A stretch of DNA of 64,000 bases from contig CAZPHQ010000009.1 in assembly GCA_964586675.1 (NCBI GenBank), positions 1 through 64,000 of the forward strand. Direction: 5' to 3'. Of the stretch, positions 57,376 to 64,000 are shown in pieces; position 1 is the first letter of the stretch, and every line of letters begins with the position of its first letter. Below the pieces are notes generated by a model. That model was not told the DNA's origin. It was given only the letters and a program-made list of their open reading frames with translations, and made no database searches. This DNA is from JADLGH01 sp964586675 (GTDB lineage Bacteria; Desulfobacterota_D; UBA1144; Nemesobacterales; UBA2774). The translations under genes and the position numbers were made by a program.

Positions 57376-58578
57376 TTGAAATATAACCTGAGATGGAAGG
57401 GGGGACAATGCACGGCGTGCGTGCGGACAGTCGTCCCGTCATTGCGAGGGCCCGACAATCTCGACACCCGCCATCGGGTGAACAGGGCTGGTAAAATACC
57501 CCGAAAATCGGAGACGTTCGGCGATGAGGTCGATGTAACCCTCATCGACAAGAGCGCCCACTTCATTTTCGGCTTCTCCAAGCTCGACGTCATGTTCAGC
57601 CTTAAGACCCCTGACGCCGTCCGTCTGCCGTACCGTAACTTTGTAAAACCGGGCGTCAGGTTCAGGCAGGAGACGATTACCGGCATCGATCCGGACGCGC
57701 GGCGCGTCACGACCAACGCCGGCAGCTACGAGGCCGATTTCCTTGTCGTCGCGCTAGGGGCCGACTACGATCTGGGCGCCACGCCGGGGCTTGCCGTCGA
57801 GAGCAGCGAGTTTTACTCCGAAGCCGGGGCGGAGGGGCTGCGCAGTAAGGTTCACGACTTCTCGAAAGGCCGGGCCGTTATCGGCGTTTCCGCGGCGCCC
57901 TACAAGTGCCCGCCGGCTCCCAGCGAATGCGCGCTGATGCTGCACGACCACCTGACGAAAAAGGGCGTCCGCGGCAGGTGCGAAATTACGCTGGTCCTGC
58001 CGTTCGGGAGCCCTGTCCCGCCTTCGCCCGAGACTTCCAAGGCGCTGGTCAGCGCTTTTTCTGAGCGCGGCATCGAGTTTATACCCAGCCGCCGGGTGGC
58101 TTCGCTCGACCCCGGCCGCCGCCTCGCCGTTCTGGACGACGGCGGCGAATTGCCCTACGACTTATTCCTGGGCGTGCCCAGGCACCGTGCGCCTCATGTC
58201 GTCGAGGAAAGCGGCATGGCCGAGAACGGCTGGGTGCCCGTCAATCCGAAGACCCTCGAAACACGGTTCCCCGGGGTTTATGCGATAGGTGACATAGCGA
58301 ATACCGGAACGCCAAAGGCGGGGGTGTTCGCCGAAGCTGCCGCCCGCGCTGTCGCAGATTCGCTGACCGCGCGCATACGCGGGAGCGAGCAGCCCGGATT
58401 TTACACCGGCGCGGGTTCCTGCTATATCGAGTTCGGAGACGGGAAAATCGGCCGGGTCGACGTGGATTTCTTCTCGGGGCCTTCGCCGACCGGAACTTAC
58501 CACGAGCCATCGGTTCAGCTGCGGTCCGAGAAGGAGCATTTCGGATCGAGCAGGCGTGCCCGCTGGTTCGGCCTGTAA
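57376..58578 (+). CDS. FAD-dependent oxidoreductase (SQR/NDH-like), N-terminus degraded
   Basis: The family is that of sulfide:quinone reductase and type II NADH dehydrogenase. From about residue 48 the protein aligns well: GDEVDVTLIDKSAHFIFGFS, VRFRQETITGIDPDARRVTT, ADFLVVALGADYD, KCPPAPSECALMLHDHL and the late GVYAIGDIANTGTPKAGVFA. The expected GxGxxG FAD-binding loop before VDVTLID is absent. In its place are residues 1-47 without family similarity, partly encoded by a gtcattgcgaggg repeat-like piece (57438-57461). Active Cys pairs of true SQR are not complete. Translation may start at ATG 57376 or GTG 57478. It is likely a non-functional or altered gene. Confidence 0.72.
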   Translation: MKYNLRWKGGQCTACVRTVVPSLRGPDNLDTRHRVNRAGKIPRKSETFGDEVDVTLIDKSAHFIFGFSKLDVMFSLKTPDAVRLPYRNFVKPGVRFRQETITGIDPDARRVTTNAGSYEADFLVVALGADYDLGATPGLAVESSEFYSEAGAEGLRSKVHDFSKGRAVIGVSAAPYKCPPAPSECALMLHDHLTKKGVRGRCEITLVLPFGSPVPPSPETSKALVSAFSERGIEFIPSRRVASLDPGRRLAVLDDGGELPYDLFLGVPRHRAPHVVEESGMAENGWVPVNPKTLETRFPGVYAIGDIANTGTPKAGVFAEAAARAVADSLTARIRGSEQPGFYTGAGSCYIEFGDGKIGRVDVDFFSGPSPTGTYHEPSVQLRSEKEHFGSSRRARWFGL

Positions 58579-58586
58579 TTCGCTTC

Positions 58587-58625
58587 AATTCCCTCTTTGG
58601 GAAAAGGAGGGTCAGGGAGGATTTA
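58587..58625. repeat. Dispersed ccctcttt...aggattta repeat, overlapping a stop codon
   Basis: aattccctctttgggaaaag (58587-58606) continues through gagggtcagggaggattta. It is related to the elements at 16231-16267 and 22755-22791. It fills the gap between two convergent genes and supplies the TAA of the TPR gene. Confidence 0.7.
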
Positions 58626-59444
58626 TTTTTTCACTTCCTTCCCCGCGTCCGTGTTGGCCTCTATACCCTCCATCATCCTGAGCGCATACTTCCTGTTCTC
58701 GTACCAGTCGGGGTAAAAAGAGGGCTTCTTGTCATCCAGCAATAATCTCAGCTGCTCCATCGCGTCATCGAATCTCTTCTGCTTTATGTAATTCGCCGCG
58801 AGGTAGAGCCGCGCCGAGGAAAGGTGCGGGTCGATGTTGAGCGAGCGCTCAAGGTATATTTCGGAGATGTGAATGTCGCCGCCGAGAAGCCCCGGCAGGT
58901 AGAAATATAGCGCACCGTTCATGGCGAGCCCCTCGGGGTGGTTCGGGTCGAGCTTGAGGATCGTATCCAGCTCCCTTCTGATCTCGGGCAGCATGAAGAG
59001 CGAATTGAAGAGTCCCTTCGTATCCCCGAGTGAAGCGAGGTTGGCGACGTAGAAGAAATGCGCGTCGGGATTATCGGGCTGCAATTTGACGGCCTTTTCC
59101 CCCTCTTTCTTCCCGTTCTCGAAAGCCCGTATGAGCTCGTCCTTCGTCCTTGCCTCGATATAGCCGTATGTCAGCCAGGCGCGCGAAAGGAAGAGGAGGG
59201 CGTCTATGTTATTCGGCTGAGCTTGCAGAACCCCCTCGGCGATTCGAATTGACTCATCGATACTGCCAGGCTTCTTGTAATAATCGCAAAGGAGCGTCCA
59301 GGCCTCCTGGAGCTTTTTCGAAGCGTCTGCCTCAGCTATGGATTCGGGCTCAGTGCCCGGCGCGGAATTCCCCGAAGAATTCGAGGCGGCTAAAAAGAGG
59401 ACAATCAGCACGAGGCCGAATACGCGTAAAACAAAGAGCTTCAT
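58623..59444 (-). CDS. Exported TPR protein (TatT-like)
   Basis: A 273-residue protein with an N-terminal signal or anchor (LFVLRVFGLVLIVLFLAA) and TPR-type helices from residue 45 on. ALYFYLPGLLGGDIHISEIY and LERSLNIDPHLSSARLYLAA resemble the TatT component of TRAP-associated transporters. It has no lipobox. A minus-strand -10-like TAAACT (59458-59453) ends eight bases before the ATG, and TTGGTT lies 17 bases further up. It may also be read through from the M42 gene, which ends 23 bases upstream. Function unknown. Confidence 0.78.
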   Translation of the reverse strand: MKLFVLRVFGLVLIVLFLAASNSSGNSAPGTEPESIAEADASKKLQEAWTLLCDYYKKPGSIDESIRIAEGVLQAQPNNIDALLFLSRAWLTYGYIEARTKDELIRAFENGKKEGEKAVKLQPDNPDAHFFYVANLASLGDTKGLFNSLFMLPEIRRELDTILKLDPNHPEGLAMNGALYFYLPGLLGGDIHISEIYLERSLNIDPHLSSARLYLAANYIKQKRFDDAMEQLRLLLDDKKPSFYPDWYENRKYALRMMEGIEANTDAGKEVKK

Positions 59445-59467
59445 ACTGAATAAGTTTAGCCCACGGT

Positions 59468-60496
59468 TCAGTCCAAACCAAAGGTTCCTATATCTTCTAT
59501 GACCGCGTGGAGGAGAGAAATCGTATACGCTATGTCCGACTTGTAGGCGAGGCAGCTCGGGCTGTGAAGGTAACGTACGGGCACTGAAATCGACGCCGCA
59601 CGCGTGCCCTTTCCCGTAATTTGCATTGCAGTCGCGTTCGTGCTTCCCGCTTTTTTGACGGTTATCTGGTAGGGGATGTCGTTCTTCCGGGCCGTCTCCA
59701 TGATGAAATCGCTGAACGGCCTGTGAGCGACAAGGAACCTGTCGGAGAGCCTCACCTCCGGGCCTTTGCCGCAGTTGGCGAGCGTCTTGTAATCAGTGAC
59801 TCCTGGAACGTCCATGGCCACAGTCCCTTCGAGCGCTATGGCGAAATCGGGCTCGATCGCGGGCGTGATGATGTGTGCGCCACGGAGGCCGACCTCTTCC
59901 TGCACGGTCGCCGTTAAATAAAGGTCGCACGACTGGACCGGATTTTTCCTCATCGCCTCTATCATGACGAAAAGCCCGACCCTGTCGTCTATGGCCTTCG
60001 ATATGACCGCCTCATCCGTCTCTTCGAAAGGATAGTAGAAGGAGGCGACGTCGCCTACGCCAACGAGCTCCCTGACCTTATCCCCCGAAAGCCCGACGTC
60101 GACGACGCAGTCCTCTATCTCGGACACTTCCTTATTGTTCGTGTTCCGGCTTATGTGGGGCGGTATGGCGGCCACCGTTCCGACAAGCGGCTTTCTGCCC
60201 CAGACGAGTATACGCTGCCCATAGAACACCCTCGGGTCCATCCCGCCGAGGGGTATGACTCGGAGAAAGCCCTTGCTGTCGATGTGGCTCACCATGAAGC
60301 CGACCTCGTCCATGTGAGCGTCGACTACCAGCCGCGGCCCGTCGCCCGGGACATGGGCGATGACGTTACCCATCGGATCCTCCGATACCTCGTCCGTGAA
60401 TTCGGAGAAGAGTCTCTTGATAATTTCCCTGACGGGGCCTTCGTGGCCGGGGAGGCCCGTGGCCTCGCAAAGCTCGATGAGAAGAGGAGTGTTCAT
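59468..60496 (-). CDS. M42-family metalloaminopeptidase
   Basis: A 342-residue dinuclear zinc or cobalt peptidase of the M42 (FrvX/glutamyl or TET aminopeptidase) family, forming large cytoplasmic shells. Metal and catalytic residues in family positions are His61 and Asp63 (VVDAHMDEVGF), Asp170 (KAIDDRVG), Glu200-Glu201 (VQEEVGLRGAH), a Glu/Asp in LEGTVAMDVPG and His311 (RYLHSPSC). The ATG at 60496 follows TATAAT (60512-60507) by ten bases with no ribosome site. A TTG seven codons earlier is less likely. It is divergent from the choice-of-anchor-I gene. Confidence 0.9.
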   Translation of the reverse strand: MNTPLLIELCEATGLPGHEGPVREIIKRLFSEFTDEVSEDPMGNVIAHVPGDGPRLVVDAHMDEVGFMVSHIDSKGFLRVIPLGGMDPRVFYGQRILVWGRKPLVGTVAAIPPHISRNTNNKEVSEIEDCVVDVGLSGDKVRELVGVGDVASFYYPFEETDEAVISKAIDDRVGLFVMIEAMRKNPVQSCDLYLTATVQEEVGLRGAHIITPAIEPDFAIALEGTVAMDVPGVTDYKTLANCGKGPEVRLSDRFLVAHRPFSDFIMETARKNDIPYQITVKKAGSTNATAMQITGKGTRAASISVPVRYLHSPSCLAYKSDIAYTISLLHAVIEDIGTFGLD

Positions 60497-60643
60497 AGGA
60501 AAATTGATTATAACCAAAGCCGGGCGGATTTCCAGCCGTCCGGGGCGACAAACTTAACGCAAAATTCACGCGATTTTAACCGCCAATTTACCGGGCTCCG
60601 GCATTCTGTCCGGAACGTTATTAAAACCCAATGGAGGAATAAG

Positions 60644-63484
60644 ATGGTGAGGATAAATTTCAGACAAAAACTGATGTACTGTTTTGCCTTTTTAGCCTTC
60701 GCGTCCTTTCCGGCGTCCGCGATCGCCGGGCTGGATCTTACGGCCATAGGCACCTATGAAACAGGCGTTTTCGAAGGCGGGGCTTCGGAAATTGTGGCGT
60801 TCGATCCCGAAACGAACAGGCTTTTCGTAATCAATGCGACAGACGCCGTCGTCGACGTGCTCGACATTTCCGATCCGTCCGCCCCAGTTAAAATATCCAC
60901 TATAGACGTAACTAACGACATAGGCCCCAACTCCGGCGTCAACAGCGTAGACGTAAAGAACGGCCTCGTGGCAGTCGCCGCGGAAAACGCCGACCGGACA
61001 CTTCCGGGCTACGTCGTCTTCTATAATACTTCCGGGCAATTCATTACGAGCGTAGGCGTAGGGGTTCTTCCCGACTCGGTCAAGTTCTCGCCCGACGGCC
61101 TCATACTCGTCACAGCGGACGAAGGAGAGCCAATAGAAGACGATGATGGCAACCTTATAGCCAACCCGCCGGGTTCGATAAGCGTGATAAACATTTCAAA
61201 CGGCGTACAGTCGGCTGTGGTCACAAGGCTCGGCTTCGAAGCGTTCGACGGCAGGGAAGCCGAATTCACGCAGAAGGGGCTCAGGCTGCAGCAGGGCGTC
61301 CCGATGTCGCTCGAGCTTGAGCCGGAATTCCCGGCCATATCTCCGGACGGCACGCGCGCATACGTTACGATTCAGGAGGCGAACGCCCTTGCAGTGGTCG
61401 ACCTCGTGAACCCCGCGATAATCGATCTTCTTCCCCTAGGTTTCAAGGATCATTCCAAAGGCGCGCCTGCGCTCCAGACATTACCATTCAAGAAATTCCC
61501 GAATCTCGGAAGGGACGCGAACGGCGTTCAGATCAAGCTGGGCGGTTTTTCGGGTCTCTGGTTCGAGGGCCCGGTAAAGAACAAGGGCAGGATAAGATTC
61601 CTCACTGTCGGCGACAGGGGCCCGAACGGCGCCGACGTGGTGGACGGCTCCCGCACGTTTAATCTCCCAGGCTACCAGGCGAGGATAGTGACGATAGAAA
61701 CCAACCCTGAAAAGAAACAGAATGCCGAAATAATGAAGGGCAAAACGATATTCCTCACCCGCGAAGACGGCTCGACGCCTATAACCGGGCTTCCGAACAT
61801 CCCCGGCCACGACGAGATACCAGTCGACGCAGTGGGCAATCCGGTCAGCTACGACGCATTCGGCGCCGACCTCGAAGGCATAGTCAGAGACCCTTCCGAC
61901 AACTCCTTCTGGATGGTCGACGAATACAGACCGGCAATATACCACTTCTCCCCCGATGGAACACTGATAACCAGGCTCGTTCCGGAGAATACGCATCTCC
62001 TCGGCGACTCAGCCCTGAAAGAGGCCGAGTTCGGCCCGGACGCGAATTCCCCGGGATTTTACGGCGAGGAGGCGCTTCCTGAGGTCTACAGCCGGAGGAT
62101 GCTCAACCGCGGCTTCGAGGGAGTAGCTCTCGATCCCGAAAAGAGGCTCCTCTACGCGTTCGTGCAGTCTCCGATGGAAAACCCCGACAGATCGACCCGG
62201 AGCTCGCTCCTCCTGAGGATACTCGCCGTCGACGTGAACGAATCGTCGCCGACGTACCTCAGCCCGGTCGCCGAGTACGTATATGTCCTCGAAAGACCGA
62301 TTGTCACGCCTAGCGACGTCGACAAGATCGGCGACGCGGTGTTCATCGGGCAGGACAGGTTCTACGTGGTCGAAAGGGACAGCTCCTTCGACACGGACGG
62401 AAAGAAATTCATATTCGAAGTAGATCTCGCCGGCGCGACCAACATCAGGAGCCTTCCCATAGCTGACGAGGCAGTGACGGGGACACTCGAGCAGCAGACA
62501 CCCGACACCCTCGCCGAGCTCGGCATAAGGCCGGTCTTCAAGAGAAAGCTTCTCAACCTTCCATCGATCGGATATACGCCGAGCGACAAGACGGAAGGCA
62601 TCGCGCTCCTCCCGGACGGCAGGATTGCGGTGATTAACGACAACGACTTCGGCATAGAGGCGGCCGCGGGCCTCGAGCCAGTTCTGGGGATCATTTCCCT
62701 AGGCAGCAACCATGCGCTCGACGCCTCGGATGAAGACAGCGCCATAAACATCGTGAACTATCCGGTTCTCGGCATGTTCCAGCCCGACACGATAACGTCG
62801 TATGAGTTCGACGGGAAAACCTATTACGTCACCGCCAACGAGGGCGACACGAGAGACTTCGGCTTCTTCTCCGAAGAAGAGAGGGTGGAAGACCTGATAC
62901 TCGACCCGTTCGTTTTCCCTGACGCTTCCGACCTCCTCCTCGAAGAGAACCTCGGCAGACTTAAGACGACGAACATAATCGGCGATATAGACGGGGATGG
63001 AGACAACGACAGGATATTCACTTTCGGCGCGAGGTCTTTCTCGATATGGGACTCCTTCGGGAACCTCGTCTACGACAGCGGCGACGACTTCGAGAGGATA
63101 ACGGCCGAGCTTCTGCCCGACTTCTTCAACAGCGACAACACTGACAACGATTCCTTCGATTCCAGGTCCGACGACAAGGGTCCCGAGCCGGAAGTTATAG
63201 ATATCGGCAGGGTAGGAGACAAGGTCTACGCCTTCATAGGGCTCGAAAGGATAAGCGGCGTGATGGTGTACGACGTGACGAGCCCGTTCGCACCGTTCTT
63301 CGTGACCTATGTCAATAACAGGGACTTTTCAGTCGATGCTACCGACCCCGCAGCGGGAGATTTAGGCCCCGAGTGCATCAAGTTCGTCCTGGCGGAAGAC
63401 AGCCCGAGCGGAGAGCCTATTCTAATAGTAGGCAACGAAATCAGCGGTACGACGACTATTTACAGCATAGTCGAAACAGAATGA
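60644..63484 (+). CDS. Large exported choice-of-anchor-I / phytase-esterase-like protein
   Basis: A 946-residue secreted protein. Residues 1-28 form the signal peptide. Residues 30-170 and 330-345 carry beta-propeller strands of the choice-of-anchor-I type (SEIVAFDPETNRLFVINATD, GVLPDSVKFSPDGLILVTAD, FPAISPDGTRAYVTIQEANA). The middle (about 380-700) has the pattern of the esterase-like domain of phytases (FSGLWFEG, GADLEGIVRDPSDNSFWMVD, EGVALDPEKRLLYAF). The propeller resumes to the end. No C-terminal anchor is obvious. GGAGG six bases before ATG fixes the start. A phosphatase or adhesive surface role is possible, with no proof of activity. Confidence 0.85.
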   Translation: MVRINFRQKLMYCFAFLAFASFPASAIAGLDLTAIGTYETGVFEGGASEIVAFDPETNRLFVINATDAVVDVLDISDPSAPVKISTIDVTNDIGPNSGVNSVDVKNGLVAVAAENADRTLPGYVVFYNTSGQFITSVGVGVLPDSVKFSPDGLILVTADEGEPIEDDDGNLIANPPGSISVINISNGVQSAVVTRLGFEAFDGREAEFTQKGLRLQQGVPMSLELEPEFPAISPDGTRAYVTIQEANALAVVDLVNPAIIDLLPLGFKDHSKGAPALQTLPFKKFPNLGRDANGVQIKLGGFSGLWFEGPVKNKGRIRFLTVGDRGPNGADVVDGSRTFNLPGYQARIVTIETNPEKKQNAEIMKGKTIFLTREDGSTPITGLPNIPGHDEIPVDAVGNPVSYDAFGADLEGIVRDPSDNSFWMVDEYRPAIYHFSPDGTLITRLVPENTHLLGDSALKEAEFGPDANSPGFYGEEALPEVYSRRMLNRGFEGVALDPEKRLLYAFVQSPMENPDRSTRSSLLLRILAVDVNESSPTYLSPVAEYVYVLERPIVTPSDVDKIGDAVFIGQDRFYVVERDSSFDTDGKKFIFEVDLAGATNIRSLPIADEAVTGTLEQQTPDTLAELGIRPVFKRKLLNLPSIGYTPSDKTEGIALLPDGRIAVINDNDFGIEAAAGLEPVLGIISLGSNHALDASDEDSAINIVNYPVLGMFQPDTITSYEFDGKTYYVTANEGDTRDFGFFSEEERVEDLILDPFVFPDASDLLLEENLGRLKTTNIIGDIDGDGDNDRIFTFGARSFSIWDSFGNLVYDSGDDFERITAELLPDFFNSDNTDNDSFDSRSDDKGPEPEVIDIGRVGDKVYAFIGLERISGVMVYDVTSPFAPFFVTYVNNRDFSVDATDPAAGDLGPECIKFVLAEDSPSGEPILIVGNEISGTTTIYSIVETE

Positions 63485-63530
63485 AAAAAAACGGCACCCC
63501 ATTACAATATCTCTCTAACCTTCCTTGAGT

Positions 63531-63563
63531 TACCCCCTCCCGAAAGGGAGGGGGTATTTCTTG
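63531..63563 (+). terminator. Terminator after the choice-of-anchor-I gene
   Basis: taccccctccc (63531-63541) pairs with gggagggggta (63546-63556) over a GAAA tetraloop and is followed by tttcttg. A strong, symmetric stem. Confidence 0.82.
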
Positions 63564-63758
63564 TTTAGACTGTCTTCCTATCCTCGGGAAGCCAAGATTA
63601 TTGGCGGTCAGTTTCTTCATGTACGTCTTCTCCTTGTAATATGCTATATATGTTATATATACTTTTAAGCGCGGAGCCTGCACGCCGCATTTATATCATT
63701 ATCAAATTCCGGGTTACATATACCGTCCGCGCAGCGGGTGAATCAAATCTCCACCCTC

Positions 63759-63789
63759 GCTACGTCGTAAAACGCACACTACGTGTGCT
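63759..63789. repeat. CGCACAC...GTGTG repeat at the end of nrdB
   Basis: gctacgtcgtaaaacgcaca (63759-63778) followed by ctacgtgtgct. Related copies stand at 16118-16144 and 33451-33480. The last codons and the stop of nrdB lie inside it. Confidence 0.6.
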
Positions 63790-64000
63790 CCTCCCAGGAG
63801 AGCATGCCGCTCCTGTATTCGGTGACCCTCGTCTCGAAGAAGTTTTTTTCCTTCCTGAGGTCTATAATCTCGCTCATCCACGGAAACGGGTTCTGTGAAT
63901 GGTAGACCTTTTCGAGCCTTATACGCTCGAGCCGCCTGTCGGCGATGTAGCGGACGTACTCACTGACGAGGCCGGAATTAAGCCCGAGTATCCCCGCCGG
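63779..64000 (-). CDS. nrdB: Ribonucleotide reductase small subunit, C-terminal part
   Basis: The frame is open to the window edge, so only the last 73 residues are seen. They read like class I NrdB: SEYVRYIADRRLERI followed by QNPFPWMSEIIDLRKEKNFF and ETRVTEYR. The PFPWM and KNFFE segments are diagnostic of the beta subunit C-terminal region, which docks on NrdA. The class is oxygen-dependent, supporting an aerobic life style. The final residues GMLSWEEHT end inside a dispersed repeat, so the natural C-terminus may have been altered. The large subunit should lie beyond the window. Confidence 0.88.
   Translation of the reverse strand, partial: PAGILGLNSGLVSEYVRYIADRRLERIRLEKVYHSQNPFPWMSEIIDLRKEKNFFETRVTEYRSGMLSWEEHT

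Noticed and set aside
60155..60643. Long upstream extension of the choice-of-anchor-I reading frame
   Set aside because: It is antisense to the conserved M42 peptidase gene. The signal peptide and a GGAGG site define the start at 60644.

Overview
The window is a GC-rich chromosomal segment from a Gram-negative, aerobic or facultatively aerobic heterotroph. The envelope evidence is lipoprotein signals, an ExbB/ExbD pair, a LolB-like lipoprotein, a Tat substrate and an IPTL-CTERM surface protein. The metabolic evidence is citrate synthase, an acyl-CoA dehydrogenase, a class I ribonucleotide reductase small subunit, phasins and futalosine-pathway menaquinone synthesis (MqnC). The most distinctive genomic habits are a preference for ATA as isoleucine codon in GC-rich genes, several promoters placed so close to the start codon that the mRNAs should be leaderless, and clusters of short GTCAT...AATC hairpin repeats in the gaps. 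I suspect an uncultured lineage near the former Deltaproteobacteria or Dadabacteria, but no marker gene here proves this.

Layout. 1-3.5 kb: end of glycogen synthase, a large secreted DUF6600-like Gly/Tyr-rich protein and a small unknown. 3.6-6.3 kb (minus): mqnC, then an arsenic operon arsR-arsC-aquaporin with a channel where an efflux pump is usual. 6.3-12.5 kb: a tightly overlapping plus-strand operon (transglutaminase-like protein, TPR lipoprotein, LolB/DUF4292-like lipoprotein, HPr, enzyme I). 12.6-16 kb: DUF892 ferritin-like protein and LysE, EamA and BASS transporters. 16-23.4 kb: repeat-rich, with a Gly-rich lipoprotein, exbB-exbD, proS, pyrF, a Tat-exported protein and a DUF4258/YgiT-like toxin-antitoxin pair. 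23.4-32 kb: clpB, then separately promoted units with strong ribosome binding sites (nitroreductase plus a 65-residue protein, dodecin, two phasin-like proteins), an acyl-CoA dehydrogenase and an RpoS-like sigma factor.

32-36 kb: LysM protein, dtd, smpB and ssrA (tmRNA), a GIY-YIG gene preceded by three hairpins, and an ArsR/SRPBCC pair. 36-46 kb: aldo-keto reductase, drug-type ABC exporter, SulP transporter, two secreted proteins (one with an IPTL-CTERM tail), rph-rdgB and pyrG. 46-57 kb: GT-C glycosyltransferase, DUF5329 protein, RNase II-like exonuclease, ferredoxin-NADP reductase, PtsP (a second enzyme I, with a GAF domain), M50 protease and citrate synthase. 57-64 kb: an FAD oxidoreductase lacking its N-terminal nucleotide-binding motif, TPR protein, M42 peptidase, a 946-residue choice-of-anchor-I protein and the end of nrdB.

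HPr with two enzymes I and no sugar permease suggests a regulatory phosphorelay. The arsenic operon would reduce arsenate and let arsenite leave through the aquaporin. I found no CRISPR array, rRNA, ordinary tRNA or complete insertion sequence.
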